64,000 bases of DNA from Pseudactinotalea suaedae (GCF_009733815.1 NZ_WNXY01000007.1:1-64000), one strand, 5' to 3'; shown: positions 1-8,087, counted from the first letter of the stretch. Notes: a model not told the origin generated them from the sequence alone. Made by a program: numbers and translations.

Positions 1-159
1 GGCCCAGTCCACGGCACCGATCAGGATCTGCACCTCGGCCGCGTCAGCAGTTCGGCGAGCTTCCCTCACCTGACCCAGCAGGTCCACATCACCACCGGCA
101 CCCTCACCACCACCGGCAGCCGAGGCCACGGTGGAGGGAGCAACAGCGGTGGTGGTCAT
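1..159 (-). CDS. DUF222/13E12-family protein, N-terminal fragment
   Basis: Only the first 53 codons are present; the gene runs off the left edge. The peptide starts with an Ala/Ser/Gly-rich stretch and continues into a helix (VDLLGQVREARRTADAAEVQ) ending in DWA. That is how DUF222 ('13E12 repeat') proteins usually begin. Full members of the family are normally several hundred residues with a C-terminal HNH nuclease motif, which cannot be seen here. The ATG (159-157) overlaps the stop of the preceding mini-ORF as ATGA. A LexA-box-like sequence ends three bases upstream of it. Several mycobacterial 13E12 members are known LexA targets, which fits. The family call rests on a short N-terminus and on context, so it is moderate. 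Confidence 0.55.
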   Translation of the reverse strand, partial: MTTTAVAPSTVASAAGGGEGAGGDVDLLGQVREARRTADAAEVQILIGAVDWA

Positions 160-281
160 GACTCAAACCTACGTTCGACCACCGACATCGCACCCGAGCA
201 CCTCACGACCAGCACAGCGCCATCGTCACCACCGGCGGCAGGAGCCGCCAGGGACGAGAGTGGAAGCGCCGGAGTTCTCAT
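156..281 (-). CDS. Mini-ORF C (41 aa) coupled to the DUF222 gene
   Basis: Starts ATG at 281-279 and stops TGA at 158-156, inside an ATGA overlap with the DUF222 start. The peptide begins MRTPALPLSS and ends MSVVERRFES; the C-terminal part is encoded across an SOS-box-like site. It is 41 codons long and matches mini-ORFs A and B almost residue for residue in its second half. It may be a translated leader that couples ribosomes into the downstream gene, or a by-product of tandem duplication of the promoter. No function is recognisable. The open frame in all three units, despite length differences, is the main support. Confidence 0.35.
   Translation of the reverse strand: MRTPALPLSSLAAPAAGGDDGAVLVVRCSGAMSVVERRFES
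163..178 (-). promoter_or_regulatory. SOS/LexA-box-like site 1
   Basis: Reads TCGAACGTAGGTTTGA on the minus strand, one mismatch from the actinobacterial LexA consensus TCGAAC-N4-GTTCGA. It ends three bases upstream of the DUF222 ATG and also lies in the last codons of mini-ORF C. Its position would let LexA block both transcription and leader read-through. Confidence 0.6.
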
Positions 282-400
282 GAGCCAAACCTACGTTCGA
301 CCACCGACATCGCGCCCGAGCACCTCACAGCCAGCAAGGCGCTATCGACACCGGCGGCAGGGGCCGCGGGCGTCGACAGCGGAAGCGCTGGGGTGCTCAT
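278..400 (-). CDS. Mini-ORF B (40 aa) of the tandem array
   Basis: ATG at 400-398, stop TGA at 280-278 within an ATGA overlap with mini-ORF C. The peptide starts MSTPALPLSTPAAPAAG and ends MSVVERRFGS, so it is a close copy of mini-ORF C with one codon fewer. It sits in the middle of the chain of coupled small ORFs leading to the DUF222 gene. No known domain. It could be non-functional repeat sequence that happens to remain open. Confidence 0.35.
   Translation of the reverse strand: MSTPALPLSTPAAPAAGVDSALLAVRCSGAMSVVERRFGS
285..300 (-). promoter_or_regulatory. SOS/LexA-box-like site 2
   Basis: Reads TCGAACGTAGGTTTGG on the minus strand, two mismatches to the LexA consensus. Same place relative to the mini-ORF C start as site 1 has to the DUF222 start. 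Confidence 0.45.
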
Positions 401-516
401 AGATCAAACCGACGTTCCACCACCGACATCCGACCCGAGGACCTCACCACCAGCGGGGCGCTGTCGACATCACCGGCGGCAGATGCCGCGGCGGAGGGAG
501 CAACAGCGGTACTCAT
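397..516 (-). CDS. Mini-ORF A (39 aa) of the tandem array
   Basis: ATG at 516-514, stop TGA at 399-397 overlapping the start of mini-ORF B. Its first residues, MSTAVAPSAAASAAGDVD, resemble the start of the DUF222 protein (MTTTAVAPSTVASAAGG) more than those of mini-ORFs B and C do. This suggests the array arose by repeated duplication of the 5' end of that gene with its promoter. Upstream, the remnant of another unit also ends in a TGA overlapping this ATG. Coding status is uncertain. Confidence 0.35.
   Translation of the reverse strand: MSTAVAPSAAASAAGDVDSAPLVVRSSGRMSVVERRFDL
404..419 (-). promoter_or_regulatory. SOS/LexA-box-like site 3 (degenerate)
   Basis: Reads TGGAACGTCGGTTTGA on the minus strand, two mismatches to the LexA consensus, just upstream of the mini-ORF B start. 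Weaker than site 1. Confidence 0.4.
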
Positions 517-519
517 GGA

Positions 520-535
520 TCAGACCGACGTTCGA
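520..535 (-). promoter_or_regulatory. SOS/LexA-box-like site 4
   Basis: Reads TCGAACGTCGGTCTGA on the minus strand, one mismatch to the LexA consensus, just upstream of the mini-ORF A start. It is the outermost box of the array and could be the principal operator if transcription begins near here. Confidence 0.5.
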
Positions 536-560
536 CCACCGACGTCCCACCCGAGCACGC

Positions 561-810
561 CCCAGTCAAGCCGAGCACGAGCGGACGCCTAGGAGATCGG
601 AGGCCCAGCCGCTCAGGCAGTCCAGCGCCGCCCAGATCGAGGCCCAGATGAGCGAGGCCCGGAGCTGGAGAACGCCGGTGCCGGCTCCCCAGGACCGTCA
701 CCACGGATGCTGGCGCAGTACCGATGGCTTCACGGAGATCGAGGCCACGCCACGATCGGACCCCAACCGTGCGAGAGTCACCCACTCCGACCGCTGCCCA
801 AACCAACGCC
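561..810. other. Spacer between the repeat array and hemL
   Basis: About 250 bases downstream of the hemL stop with no gene I can support on either strand. Open frames here are extensions of alternative frames of hemL. No clear hairpin terminator for the heme operon was found. Confidence 0.5.
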
Positions 811-2133
811 TCACACAGGCGCTGACACCCCTGCCGCAGCCCGCGCCGCCGCTGGGAGAGCCTCGAGGATCTGCCCGACCGCGTCCTCGTGGTGCGCAGC
901 CGAGACGAACCACGCCTCGAACGCCGACGGCGGCAGGCTGACCCCCGCGTCCCGCATCGCGTGGAAGAACGCGGGGAACCGCCAGTGCTCGCTCGTCTGC
1001 ATCCCCGCGTAGTCGCGCGGCCCGGCAGAACCGCCCCACAGGGTCGGCTCACCGAACGCGACAGAGAACAGGTTGCCGGCACGCTGCACGTGCGCCGCCA
1101 CCCCCTCCTCCGCGAGTGCCCGCTCGACGGCGGAGCTCACCTCGTGCGCGACGGCGTCCAGCCGCGCGTAGACGGCCTGGTCGGCAAGCCGCAGCGTGGC
1201 GGCGCCGGCCGCCACGGCCACCGGATTCCCGCTGAGGGTGCCCGCCTGGTAGACGGGCCCGAGCGGTGCGAGCAGGTCCATCAGCGCGGCCGGTCCGGCG
1301 AGCGCCGCGACCGGGAGTCCGCCGCCCACGACCTTGCCGAAGGTCAGCAGGTCGGGCTGCCACCCGGTTTCCCGGTCTCGCTCGATCCCCCACCAGCCGG
1401 AGGCGTGCACCCGGAACCCGGTGAGCACCTCGTCGGCGATCACCAGCGCGCCGTGCGCGTGCGCGAGCGCGGTCAGATCCGTGTTGAAACCGGGGTCCGG
1501 CGCGACCACGCCCATGTTGGCCGCCGCGGCCTCGGTGATGACGGCCGCGATCCTGCCGGGGTGGGCCTCGAACGCGGTACGAACCGCGTCGAGGTCGTTG
1601 TAGGGCAGCACGATCGTGAGCGCGGCGAACGGCTCCGGCACGCCCGCAGAACCGGGCAGCCCGAGCGTCGCGACCCCGGACCCGGCGGCGGCCAGCAGCC
1701 CGTCGGAGTGCCCGTGATAGTGCCCGGCGAACTTGATGATCAGATCCCGACCGGTCGCCGCCCGGGCGAGCCGGATCGCCGTCATCGTGGCCTCGGTACC
1801 GGTCGAGACGAACCGGATCTTCTCGGCCACCGGCACACGCGCCCGCACCAGCTCGGCCAGCTCCGCCTCGCCCGGCGTCGATGCCCCGAACGACAGACCG
1901 CGCGCAGCCGCCTCCTGCACGGCCGCGACCACCTCCGGGTGCGCGTGCCCGAGGATCGCCGGACCCCAGGACCCGACCAGGTCCACGTACTCGCGCCCGC
2001 TCACATCCGTGACACGAGCACCCGACGCCGCCACCAGCATCAACGGGTCTCCCCCGACCGAGCCGTGCGCCCGCACCGGCGAGCTCACACCGCCCGGCAT
2101 CAGGCCCCGCGCGCGCGTCAACGCCTCGCTCAT
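811..2133 (-). CDS. hemL: Glutamate-1-semialdehyde 2,1-aminomutase
   Basis: Converts glutamate-1-semialdehyde to 5-aminolevulinate, the second committed step of the C5 heme pathway, using pyridoxal phosphate in the cytoplasm. At 440 residues it has the usual family length. The class-III aminotransferase core is clear: the N-terminal [12 protein letters not shown] segment, a GHYHGHSDG loop, and the PLP lysine in [17 protein letters not shown]. The start ATG (2133-2131) overlaps the hemB stop as ATGA, so it is translationally coupled and last in the minus-strand heme operon. It pairs with hemA at 12570, which supplies its substrate. An upstream in-frame extension into hemB exists but is the wrong frame for that gene. 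Confidence 0.96.
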   Translation of the reverse strand: MSEALTRARGLMPGGVSSPVRAHGSVGGDPLMLVAASGARVTDVSGREYVDLVGSWGPAILGHAHPEVVAAVQEAAARGLSFGASTPGEAELAELVRARVPVAEKIRFVSTGTEATMTAIRLARAATGRDLIIKFAGHYHGHSDGLLAAAGSGVATLGLPGSAGVPEPFAALTIVLPYNDLDAVRTAFEAHPGRIAAVITEAAAANMGVVAPDPGFNTDLTALAHAHGALVIADEVLTGFRVHASGWWGIERDRETGWQPDLLTFGKVVGGGLPVAALAGPAALMDLLAPLGPVYQAGTLSGNPVAVAAGAATLRLADQAVYARLDAVAHEVSSAVERALAEEGVAAHVQRAGNLFSVAFGEPTLWGGSAGPRDYAGMQTSEHWRFPAFFHAMRDAGVSLPPSAFEAWFVSAAHHEDAVGQILEALPAAARAAAGVSAPV

Positions 2134-3116
2134 CGTCTCGTCCACTCCGCCAGCTCCATCGCCCAGTACGTCAGCACCGCGTCGGCGCCCGCGCGCACGA
2201 TCGCGGTCACGGACTCCATGATCGCCGCCTCGCGCGCGATCCAGCCGTTCGCCGCTGCCGCCTCCACCATCGCGTACTCCCCCGACACCTGGTAGGCCCA
2301 CACCGGCACCGGGCTGACGTCGGCGACCTCTCGCAGCACGTCGAGGTAGGGCAGCGCCGGCTTGACCATCACGATGTCGGCGCCCTCCGCCACGTCCAGC
2401 GCGGCCTCGCGCACACCCTCGCGTGCGTTGGCGGGGTCGAGCTGATAGGTGCGCCGGTCGCCCTGCAGCTGGGAGTCGACCGCCTCGCGGAACGGCCCGT
2501 AGAACGCCGAGGCGTACTTGGCGGCGTAGGCCAGGATCGCGATGTCGGTACGGCCTGCGGCGTCGAGGGCCTCGCGCACCGCCGCCACCTGTCCGTCCAT
2601 CATCCCGGACAGCCCCAGCAGGGCGGACCCGGCCTCGGCCTGGGCGAGCGCCATCTCGGCGTACCGCACGAGCGTCGCGTCGTTGTCGACCCGCCCCTCG
2701 CCGTCGAGGACCCCGCAGTGGCCGTGGTCGGTGAACTCGTCCAGGCACAGATCCGTGGATACCACGACGGCGTCGCCCACCTCGGCGGCGACGGCCGCCG
2801 TGGCCCTGTTGAGGATCCCCTCGGGGTCGGTCGCCCCCGACCCGACGGCGTCGCGGTGCTCGGGGATTCCGAACAGCATGACGCCGCCGACACCAGCCTC
2901 AGCCGCCTCGGACGCCACCCGGCGGAGGGAGTCGATCGAGTGCTGCACCACGCCGGGCATCGATGACACAGGGCGATCGTCCGCGTCGTCCGGCCCATCG
3001 ATCACGAACATCGGCAGCACCAGCTGGCTCGCGCGCACCTGCGTCTGGCTCACCAGCCGGCGCATCGCGGCGCTGCTCCGCAGCCGCCGGGGTCGGATGG
3101 GGATCCTGGCACTCAT
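2130..3116 (-). CDS. hemB: Delta-aminolevulinic acid dehydratase (porphobilinogen synthase)
   Basis: Condenses two 5-aminolevulinate molecules into porphobilinogen. The protein has 328 residues, the normal length. Both Schiff-base lysine regions are present: [16 protein letters not shown] and [11 protein letters not shown]. The metal-site segment reads [15 protein letters not shown], keeping two of the three cysteines found in zinc-type enzymes while the middle one is Asp, so metal dependence is not obvious. ATG at 3116-3114 overlaps the hemD stop, and the stop overlaps the hemL start. It belongs to the chdC-to-hemL operon. Confidence 0.96.
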   Translation of the reverse strand: MSARIPIRPRRLRSSAAMRRLVSQTQVRASQLVLPMFVIDGPDDADDRPVSSMPGVVQHSIDSLRRVASEAAEAGVGGVMLFGIPEHRDAVGSGATDPEGILNRATAAVAAEVGDAVVVSTDLCLDEFTDHGHCGVLDGEGRVDNDATLVRYAEMALAQAEAGSALLGLSGMMDGQVAAVREALDAAGRTDIAILAYAAKYASAFYGPFREAVDSQLQGDRRTYQLDPANAREGVREAALDVAEGADIVMVKPALPYLDVLREVADVSPVPVWAYQVSGEYAMVEAAAANGWIAREAAIMESVTAIVRAGADAVLTYWAMELAEWTRR

Positions 3117-3844
3117 ACGACGCCTCCGGTGGAGTCGATGGTCGAGGCGATCGTGCGGGCCGCGCCCAACATCTCGGCGATCGACGGCGCCGCCGCCACC
3201 GCCGAGATCGTCAGCCCGGCGGCGCGGGCGTCCTCGGCGGTCTGGGCGCCGATCGCGACCAGCCGGGTGTCGTCGGGCAGACCGACCTCGGCGAGGCGGC
3301 GCGCCACGCTGCCGCTGATCACGAGCGCGATGTCGGCCTTGCCGGTGCGCAGCGCGTGCTCCTCGCTCGCGCTCAGGCTCGCGGGCGCCGTGCGGTAGGC
3401 GACCACGAGGTCGACGTCCCAGCCCTGGGCGCGCAGGCCGTCGGCGAGCAGCGGCCGCGCCAGGTCCGACTGCACCACCAGCACACGCCCTGGCCCCGGG
3501 GCCGGCCATGCCGCGAGTAGCTCCTGCGCCCCGCCGGACCCGGTCAGGCCGACCGTGAATCCGGCCTCCTGCAACGCGGTCGCGGTCGCGCGGCCGACGG
3601 CGGCCACCTGCGTCCGCTCCGGGATGTCCACGCCCTCCAGGGCCGGCACGGCGGCGGCGCTGGTGATCGCCAGCCAGTCGTAGTCACCGGCCCGCAGCCG
3701 CGCGAGCGCCTCGCTCAGCTCGGCCGACGGCGCCGGCAGCACCTCGATGAGCGGCAGCACCCACGGGACCAGCCCGACCTCGGTGGCCTCGGCAGCGACC
3801 GCAGCACCCCACATCCCGCCACGCGGCACCAGCACGACGCTCAT
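3113..3844 (-). CDS. hemD: Uroporphyrinogen-III synthase
   Basis: Closes hydroxymethylbilane into uroporphyrinogen III with inversion of ring D. The 243-residue protein starts MSVVLVPRGG and has the two-lobed HemD pattern: WLAITSAAAVPAL near residue 60, a VAAVGRATATALQEAGF turn, and LVVAYRTAP in the second lobe. HemD sequences are poorly conserved, so position between hemC and hemB adds much support. The ATG (3844-3842) overlaps the hemC stop, and the TGA overlaps the hemB ATG. The frame stays open far upstream inside hemC, but that extension is hemC in another frame. Confidence 0.9.
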   Translation of the reverse strand: MSVVLVPRGGMWGAAVAAEATEVGLVPWVLPLIEVLPAPSAELSEALARLRAGDYDWLAITSAAAVPALEGVDIPERTQVAAVGRATATALQEAGFTVGLTGSGGAQELLAAWPAPGPGRVLVVQSDLARPLLADGLRAQGWDVDLVVAYRTAPASLSASEEHALRTGKADIALVISGSVARRLAEVGLPDDTRLVAIGAQTAEDARAAGLTISAVAAAPSIAEMLGAARTIASTIDSTGGVV

Positions 3845-4737
3845 GCCGGACCCTCCTGCAACCACTCCTGCACGCCCGCCTCGATCAGCGAGCGGGCGGC
3901 TCGCACGCCGATCTCCGCAGGGTCGCCCAAGCGGTCGTCCAACCGGGTGCCGTGACGTCGCCGTCCATCGGTCGAGTAGGCGACCGCCCGCAGGCTGACG
4001 CGGCCGAACCGTACCGCGGCCGTCGCGGCGACCGGCGCCGCGCAGCCGGCCTCGAGCTCGGCGAGGAAGGCGCGCTCCACCGCGACCGCCTGCCCGGTGC
4101 GCTCGTCGTCGACCTGCCTGACCTGCTCGATCACCTTCTCGTCCCCGGACCGGGCCTCGATAGCCAGCGCGCCCTGCGCGGGCGCCGTCGGCCACTCGAA
4201 GACCTCCGCGGTCAGCTCCTCCCGGCCGATCCGGGCGAGCCCCGCGGCGGCGAGCACCACGCCGTCGAGGTCGCCCTCGGTCACCATGGCGAGCCGGGTG
4301 TCGACGTTGCCGCGGATGTCCACGATCTCGAGGTCCTCGCGCGTCGAGAGCAGCTGGGCGCGGCGCCGCGGCGAACCGGTGCCCACCCGGGCACCCTCGC
4401 GCAGCTCCGCCAGCGGCGTCCGCGCGCACAGCACGTCGCGGTGGTCGGCGCGCGCCGGCGTGGCCACGACCTCCAGCCCCGGGTGCGGCGTGGTCGGCAG
4501 GTCCTTGTAGGAGTGCACCACCACGTCGCACTCGCCCGCGAGCAGCGCCTCCCGCAGCGCCGCCGCGAACACCCCGGTGCCGCCCAGGCTGGACAGCGAC
4601 GCCCGGCTCGAGTCGCCGTGGCTGCTCATCGGCACGAGCTCGACGTCGACTCCGTGCCCGCGCAGCGCGTCCGCGACCATGCCCGCCTGGGTCTGGGCGA
4701 GCACGCTGGCGCGGGTACCGAGACGCATCGTCGTCAC
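3841..4737 (-). CDS. hemC: Hydroxymethylbilane synthase (porphobilinogen deaminase)
   Basis: Polymerises four porphobilinogens to hydroxymethylbilane. It carries RLGTRASVLAQTQAG at the N-terminus, HSYKDLPT in the catalytic region, GTGSPRRRAQL, and the dipyrromethane-cofactor cysteine in LEAGCAAPVAA. I chose the GTG at 4737 (298 residues) because it overlaps the cpfC stop as GTGA, like the other joints of this operon. An ATG three codons further in (4728) is an equally plausible start, and the family's conserved sequence begins right after it. Confidence 0.95.
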   Translation of the reverse strand: MTTMRLGTRASVLAQTQAGMVADALRGHGVDVELVPMSSHGDSSRASLSSLGGTGVFAAALREALLAGECDVVVHSYKDLPTTPHPGLEVVATPARADHRDVLCARTPLAELREGARVGTGSPRRRAQLLSTREDLEIVDIRGNVDTRLAMVTEGDLDGVVLAAAGLARIGREELTAEVFEWPTAPAQGALAIEARSGDEKVIEQVRQVDDERTGQAVAVERAFLAELEAGCAAPVAATAAVRFGRVSLRAVAYSTDGRRRHGTRLDDRLGDPAEIGVRAARSLIEAGVQEWLQEGPA

Positions 4738-5999
4738 GGCGCGACACCTGCCACTGCCGGCGCGAACGGCCGGCGCGCGTTGGCGCAGCACTCCGGCCGG
4801 CACACGTCGATGTCGGGGCCGAGCTCGGTCAGCGCGGCGCGCTGGGAGCGCGGGCGGCCCTCGGCACGCTCCCGCACGAGGTCGGCCAGCCCGGCGACGA
4901 ACGTCGGGTCCGCACCCGGGGTCGGCACGCGGATCGCGTCGAACCCGTGCTCGGCTGCGGTCTCCATCGCCTCGTTGTCGAGGTCCCAGAGCACCTCGAG
5001 GTGGTCGGAGAGGAACCCGATCGGCGCGATCACCAGCGCGTCGGGGCGGTCGGCACCGGTCTCCTGGGCGTCGCGGGCGATGTCAGCGATGTGGTCGTTG
5101 ATGTCCGGCTCCAGCCAGGGCTGGCTCGGCGGGCCCGAGCGGGACTGGTAGACCAGCGCCGAGTCGAGCGCGACGCCGTCGGGCACGCCGGTCCGTTCCA
5201 TGACGACCCTGCCGACGGCGAGGTGCTGGGCCTCGTAGGCCCCTCCCGGTCCGAGGTCGCGCCCGGGCGCGCCGGAGCGCTCGGCGTCACCGGTCGGGAT
5301 CGAGTGGGTCGCGAACAGGACGGTGATGCGCCGCCTGCCCCGCCCGGCCAGCTCGGCCACCGCCCCCTCGACCGCCGTGACGAACGACTCCACGAACCCG
5401 GGGTGGTCGAAGAAGCTGCGGATCTTGTCGACCTCCAGCACGTCGGCGAGCCCGGTGGCCGCGAGGGCGTCCGCGAGGTCCTCGCGGTACTGCCGGCAGG
5501 AGGAGTAGGAGGAGTACGCGCTCGTCGCGAGCACCAGCAGCCTGCGGTGGCCGGCCTCGTGCGCCTCGTGCAGCGCGTCGGTCAGGTAGGGCGCGAAGTT
5601 GCGGTTCCCCCACAGCACCGGCAGCGCGGGCCCGGTGCGCGCGAGCTCCTCCTCCAGCGCCTGCCGCAGCGCACGGTTCTGGGCGTTGATCGGGCTGACG
5701 CCGCCGAAGTGGTGGTAGTGCTCGGCGACCTCGGCCAGGCGCTCGTCCGGGATGCCGCGGCCGGCGGTGACGTTCCGCAGGAACGGCATCACGTCCTCGG
5801 AAGCCTCCGGGCCGCCGAAGCCGAGCAGCAGCACGGCGTCATAGCTGGTCGGCTCGGTGACGTAGGTGGCGCCGCCTCGTGCCGCGGCGGTCGCCGCCGG
5901 CACCACAGCACCCGGCGCATAGGTCGCCTCGGTCGCGCGGGGCGGCTTCCCGCCCGCGCCGGCGCGCAGCCCGACCGTCGGCTGGCTCGCCCCGCTCAT
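4734..5999 (-). CDS. cpfC: Coproporphyrin III ferrochelatase
   Basis: Inserts ferrous iron into coproporphyrin III to give coproheme. After an Ala/Gly-rich extension of about 50 residues the protein shows the ferrochelatase start YDAVLLLGFGGPE, then GVSPINAQNRAL, LATSAYSSYSSCRQYRED and FATHSIP with the metal-site histidine. Cys168 and the C-terminal CRPECC cluster (Cys400, 404, 405) resemble the [2Fe-2S] ligands described in actinobacterial ferrochelatases. The protein has 421 residues, slightly long because of the N-terminal tail. ATG at 5999-5997 overlaps the chdC stop. The adjacent chdC and cgoX place it in the coproporphyrin branch. Confidence 0.95.
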   Translation of the reverse strand: MSGASQPTVGLRAGAGGKPPRATEATYAPGAVVPAATAAARGGATYVTEPTSYDAVLLLGFGGPEASEDVMPFLRNVTAGRGIPDERLAEVAEHYHHFGGVSPINAQNRALRQALEEELARTGPALPVLWGNRNFAPYLTDALHEAHEAGHRRLLVLATSAYSSYSSCRQYREDLADALAATGLADVLEVDKIRSFFDHPGFVESFVTAVEGAVAELAGRGRRRITVLFATHSIPTGDAERSGAPGRDLGPGGAYEAQHLAVGRVVMERTGVPDGVALDSALVYQSRSGPPSQPWLEPDINDHIADIARDAQETGADRPDALVIAPIGFLSDHLEVLWDLDNEAMETAAEHGFDAIRVPTPGADPTFVAGLADLVRERAEGRPRSQRAALTELGPDIDVCRPECCANARRPFAPAVAGVAP

Positions 6000-6679
6000 G
6001 ACAGCACCTCCGCCAGCTCGGCGGGGGTGACCCGGCGGCCCGTGAAGAAGGGGACCTCCTCGCGCACGTGGCGGCGGGCCTCGGTGTAGCGCAGGTCACG
6101 CATCAGGTCGACGAGCTCCATCGGGTCGTCCGCCTCCAGCGGGAGGATCCACTCGTAGTCGCCGAGCGCGAACGCGGCCACGGTGTTGGTCAGCACCCCG
6201 CGGTGCGCGGCGCCCTTGCGTCCGTGGTCGGCGAGCATCGTGCGCCGCTCCTCCTCCGGCAGCAGGTACCACTCGTAGGACCGGACGAACGGGTAGACGC
6301 ACAGCCAGCCCTTGGGCTCCAGGCCGCGCATGAAGGCCGGCACGTGCGAGGCGTTGAACTCGGCGGTCCGGTGCACGCCGGCGGCGTGCCAGGCCGGCGC
6401 AAGCGGTGCGAGCAGCGCGGTGCGGCGCAGCGTGCGCAGGCCCGCCTGCACGGCCGCCAGATCGGGTCCGTGGAGCCAGATCATGACGTCGGCATCGGCA
6501 CGCAGGCCGGAGACGTCGTAGAGGCCGCGGATGCGCACGCCGGTGTCCTCGACGGCGGAGATCGCCTTCTCGAGCTCATCAGACCGGCCACCCGACGGCT
6601 GCTCGAGGCGGGCGAAGGTCGCCCACAACGTGTACTCGGTGGTCTCGCTCTCGGGTGCGGTGGCAGCGGATTCGGTCAC
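5996..6679 (-). CDS. chdC: Coproheme decarboxylase
   Basis: Final enzyme of the coproporphyrin-dependent route; decarboxylates coproheme III twice to heme b using hydrogen peroxide (formerly HemQ). The protein has 227 residues. The segment VYPFVRSYEWYLLPEEERR holds Tyr129, which matches the catalytic tyrosine by motif position, and His152 in LADHGRKG fits the proximal heme ligand by spacing (inference). The start is GTG at 6679-6677, six bases after a -10-like TAGGGT, so a leaderless message is likely. It would be the first gene of the chdC-cpfC-hemC-hemD-hemB-hemL operon, in which every neighbouring pair overlaps by four bases. Confidence 0.95.
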   Translation of the reverse strand: MTESAATAPESETTEYTLWATFARLEQPSGGRSDELEKAISAVEDTGVRIRGLYDVSGLRADADVMIWLHGPDLAAVQAGLRTLRRTALLAPLAPAWHAAGVHRTAEFNASHVPAFMRGLEPKGWLCVYPFVRSYEWYLLPEEERRTMLADHGRKGAAHRGVLTNTVAAFALGDYEWILPLEADDPMELVDLMRDLRYTEARRHVREEVPFFTGRRVTPAELAEVLS

Positions 6680-6685
6680 CCCTCC

Positions 6686-6691
6686 ACCCTA
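6686..6691 (-). promoter_or_regulatory. -10 element of the chdC-hemL operon
   Basis: TAGGGT on the minus strand, then six bases, then the GTG start. This is the geometry of an actinobacterial leaderless promoter. A GC-rich self-complementary stretch (CGTCGCGACGTCGCG, about 6711-6725) lies just upstream and could hold a -35 region or operator. Confidence 0.55.
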
Positions 6692-6748
6692 GGTCGGATC
6701 CCGGAGCAGGCGTCGCGACGTCGCGTCAGGTCACGGGTGGCGCGTGCC

Positions 6749-8068
6749 TCAGGACAGCAGGCGGCCGGCCGCCGCGGAGCCGTCCGCGATCGACCAGGCC
6801 AGACCGGTGCCGGCGAGCCAGCCACCGGCGGCCTCGAGGTCGGGCACCTCGGCCAGGCGGTCGCGCATCGTGTCGCGGTGCTCCGCCATCGAGGGCTCGA
6901 CGGCGGAGCGAGCCATGCTCCATCGCGTCCGGTCGGACGCGCGCAGGTCGGCGACCGACCAGGCGCCGCCCGTGAGGGCGCCGGCGTCGGCGACCGCCTG
7001 CTGCACGAGGTCGTCGTCGGGGTGCTCGAGCGCGTCGTAGGTCAGCCGCAGCACCACACGGCCACCGGCCTCCTGCGCCAACCAGGCCCACTTGGCGCTC
7101 GAGAACGTCAGGGACCGGGCACGGACCCGGCCCCCGCCGTCGGCGACGATGACGCCGGAGCGCTCCGCACCGCCGTCGTGCGCGAGCACGAGCGTGACGA
7201 GGTCGACCGGCCGCGGCGCCGGCCACGAGCGGCCCGTGGCCGCGACCGGCTCGGGCAAGCCGCTGGGCCACCACCAGGGCGGGCACGCGAGCAGCACACG
7301 GTCGGCGTGGATCACCGTGTCGCGCGAGGTGCGCACCCGCCAGCCGCGCAGGTCGCGCTCGAGCGCGGTCGCCGCGGCGGGGACCATCGCCGCCCCGAGC
7401 GTGGTCAGGTCTCCGACCAGCGCGTCGACCACCTGGCCGAGACCACCGACCAGGCCGCCGAGCTGACCGCCGCCGCCTCGGAGCGCCGCCGCGAGCGAAC
7501 CGCGCTCGGCCATCCGGCCCAGCACACCGGGCAGCAGCGTCTCCGGTGGCACCTCGTCGACATCGAGCCGGTGCACACCGCGGACCAGCGGTCGCGGCCA
7601 GGCGTCGAGCACGGCCTCACCCATGCGCGCGCGGACCAGCTCGCCGAGCGTGGTGGCGTCCGCACCCACGGCCGCCGGTAGCGACTCGTCCTGGCGGGCG
7701 CGCCGGTGGGCCGCCTCCCCCAGCACCGCGAGCGCGGGATCGGCGAGGTCCGTGGGGATGCCGAGCGCAGCGCCGTCAGGGATCCGCATCGAGCCCTCCG
7801 GTCGGTGCACACGCGTCCCGACCGGTTCGGGTGAGCAGATCCGGTCGGCCACGCCGAGCTCGGTCAGCAGGGCGTGGACGGTGCCGCCGCGCGTCGCGAA
7901 GCCCTCGGCGCCGACGTCGAGGTCCAGCCCGTCGAGGTGACGCCGGGCGATCGCGCCGCCGAGGTCGTCGGCGTCGAGGACCGTCACGACCTGGCCCTCC
8001 CGCGCCAGCGCGCGTGCGGCCACGAGCCCGGCGATACCGCCCCCGATCACGACGGTGGAGCTCAGCAC
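6749..8068 (-). CDS. cgoX: Coproporphyrinogen III oxidase, FAD-dependent (CgoX/HemY)
   Basis: Oxidises coproporphyrinogen III to coproporphyrin III with FAD and oxygen. The 439-residue protein begins STVVIGGGIAGLVAARALA, a Rossmann GxGxxG motif for FAD, followed by the acidic end of the second strand (VTVLDADDLGG) and the protoporphyrinogen-oxidase-type arginine region VDVGAEGFATRGG. The end includes TGLAWSIADGSAAAGRLL. In actinobacteria this family acts before ferrochelatase, which matches the neighbouring cpfC and chdC. The GTG start at 8068 is preceded by TAGGCT and six bases, so it probably has its own leaderless promoter. It lies 69 bases upstream of chdC. Confidence 0.93.
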   Translation of the reverse strand: MLSSTVVIGGGIAGLVAARALAREGQVVTVLDADDLGGAIARRHLDGLDLDVGAEGFATRGGTVHALLTELGVADRICSPEPVGTRVHRPEGSMRIPDGAALGIPTDLADPALAVLGEAAHRRARQDESLPAAVGADATTLGELVRARMGEAVLDAWPRPLVRGVHRLDVDEVPPETLLPGVLGRMAERGSLAAALRGGGGQLGGLVGGLGQVVDALVGDLTTLGAAMVPAAATALERDLRGWRVRTSRDTVIHADRVLLACPPWWWPSGLPEPVAATGRSWPAPRPVDLVTLVLAHDGGAERSGVIVADGGGRVRARSLTFSSAKWAWLAQEAGGRVVLRLTYDALEHPDDDLVQQAVADAGALTGGAWSVADLRASDRTRWSMARSAVEPSMAEHRDTMRDRLAEVPDLEAAGGWLAGTGLAWSIADGSAAAGRLLS

Positions 8069-8074
8069 CCTTCG

Positions 8075-8080
8075 AGCCTA
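8075..8080 (-). promoter_or_regulatory. -10 element of cgoX
   Basis: TAGGCT on the minus strand, separated by six bases from the GTG start. It sits in the 19-base gap after the ABC permease stop, so cgoX can be transcribed independently of the transporter. Confidence 0.55.
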
Positions 8081-8087
8081 ACCCTGC

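Larger units (their letters stand above)
156..535 (-). repeat. Tandem array of ~119-bp promoter/leader units
   Basis: Three whole units (starts at 516, 400 and 281 on the minus strand; steps of 116 and 119 bp, then 122 bp to the DUF222 start at 159) and the tail of a fourth at about 514-560. Each unit contains a start codon, about 20 Ala/Pro/Ser codons resembling the beginning of the downstream DUF222 gene, a conserved VVERRF-coding segment that contains an SOS-box-like sequence, and a stop that overlaps the next start. The unit therefore looks like a duplicated promoter-plus-N-terminus segment. Unit-to-unit identity is high by eye but not complete, with 3-bp and 6-bp differences in ORF length that keep the frames open. 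Confidence 0.75.

Noticed and set aside
157-535. A CRISPR array
   Set aside because: Units of ~119 bp are similar over their whole length with open frames and promoter-like sites. There are no short repeats separated by unique spacers, and no cas genes.
513-1082. Arg/Ser-rich 189-codon minus-strand frame spanning the hemL 3' end and the repeat remnant
   Set aside because: It overlaps well-supported hemL in another frame and has the Arg/Ser/Gly composition of a GC-rich shadow frame. Only its last ~20 codons belong to the tandem repeat.
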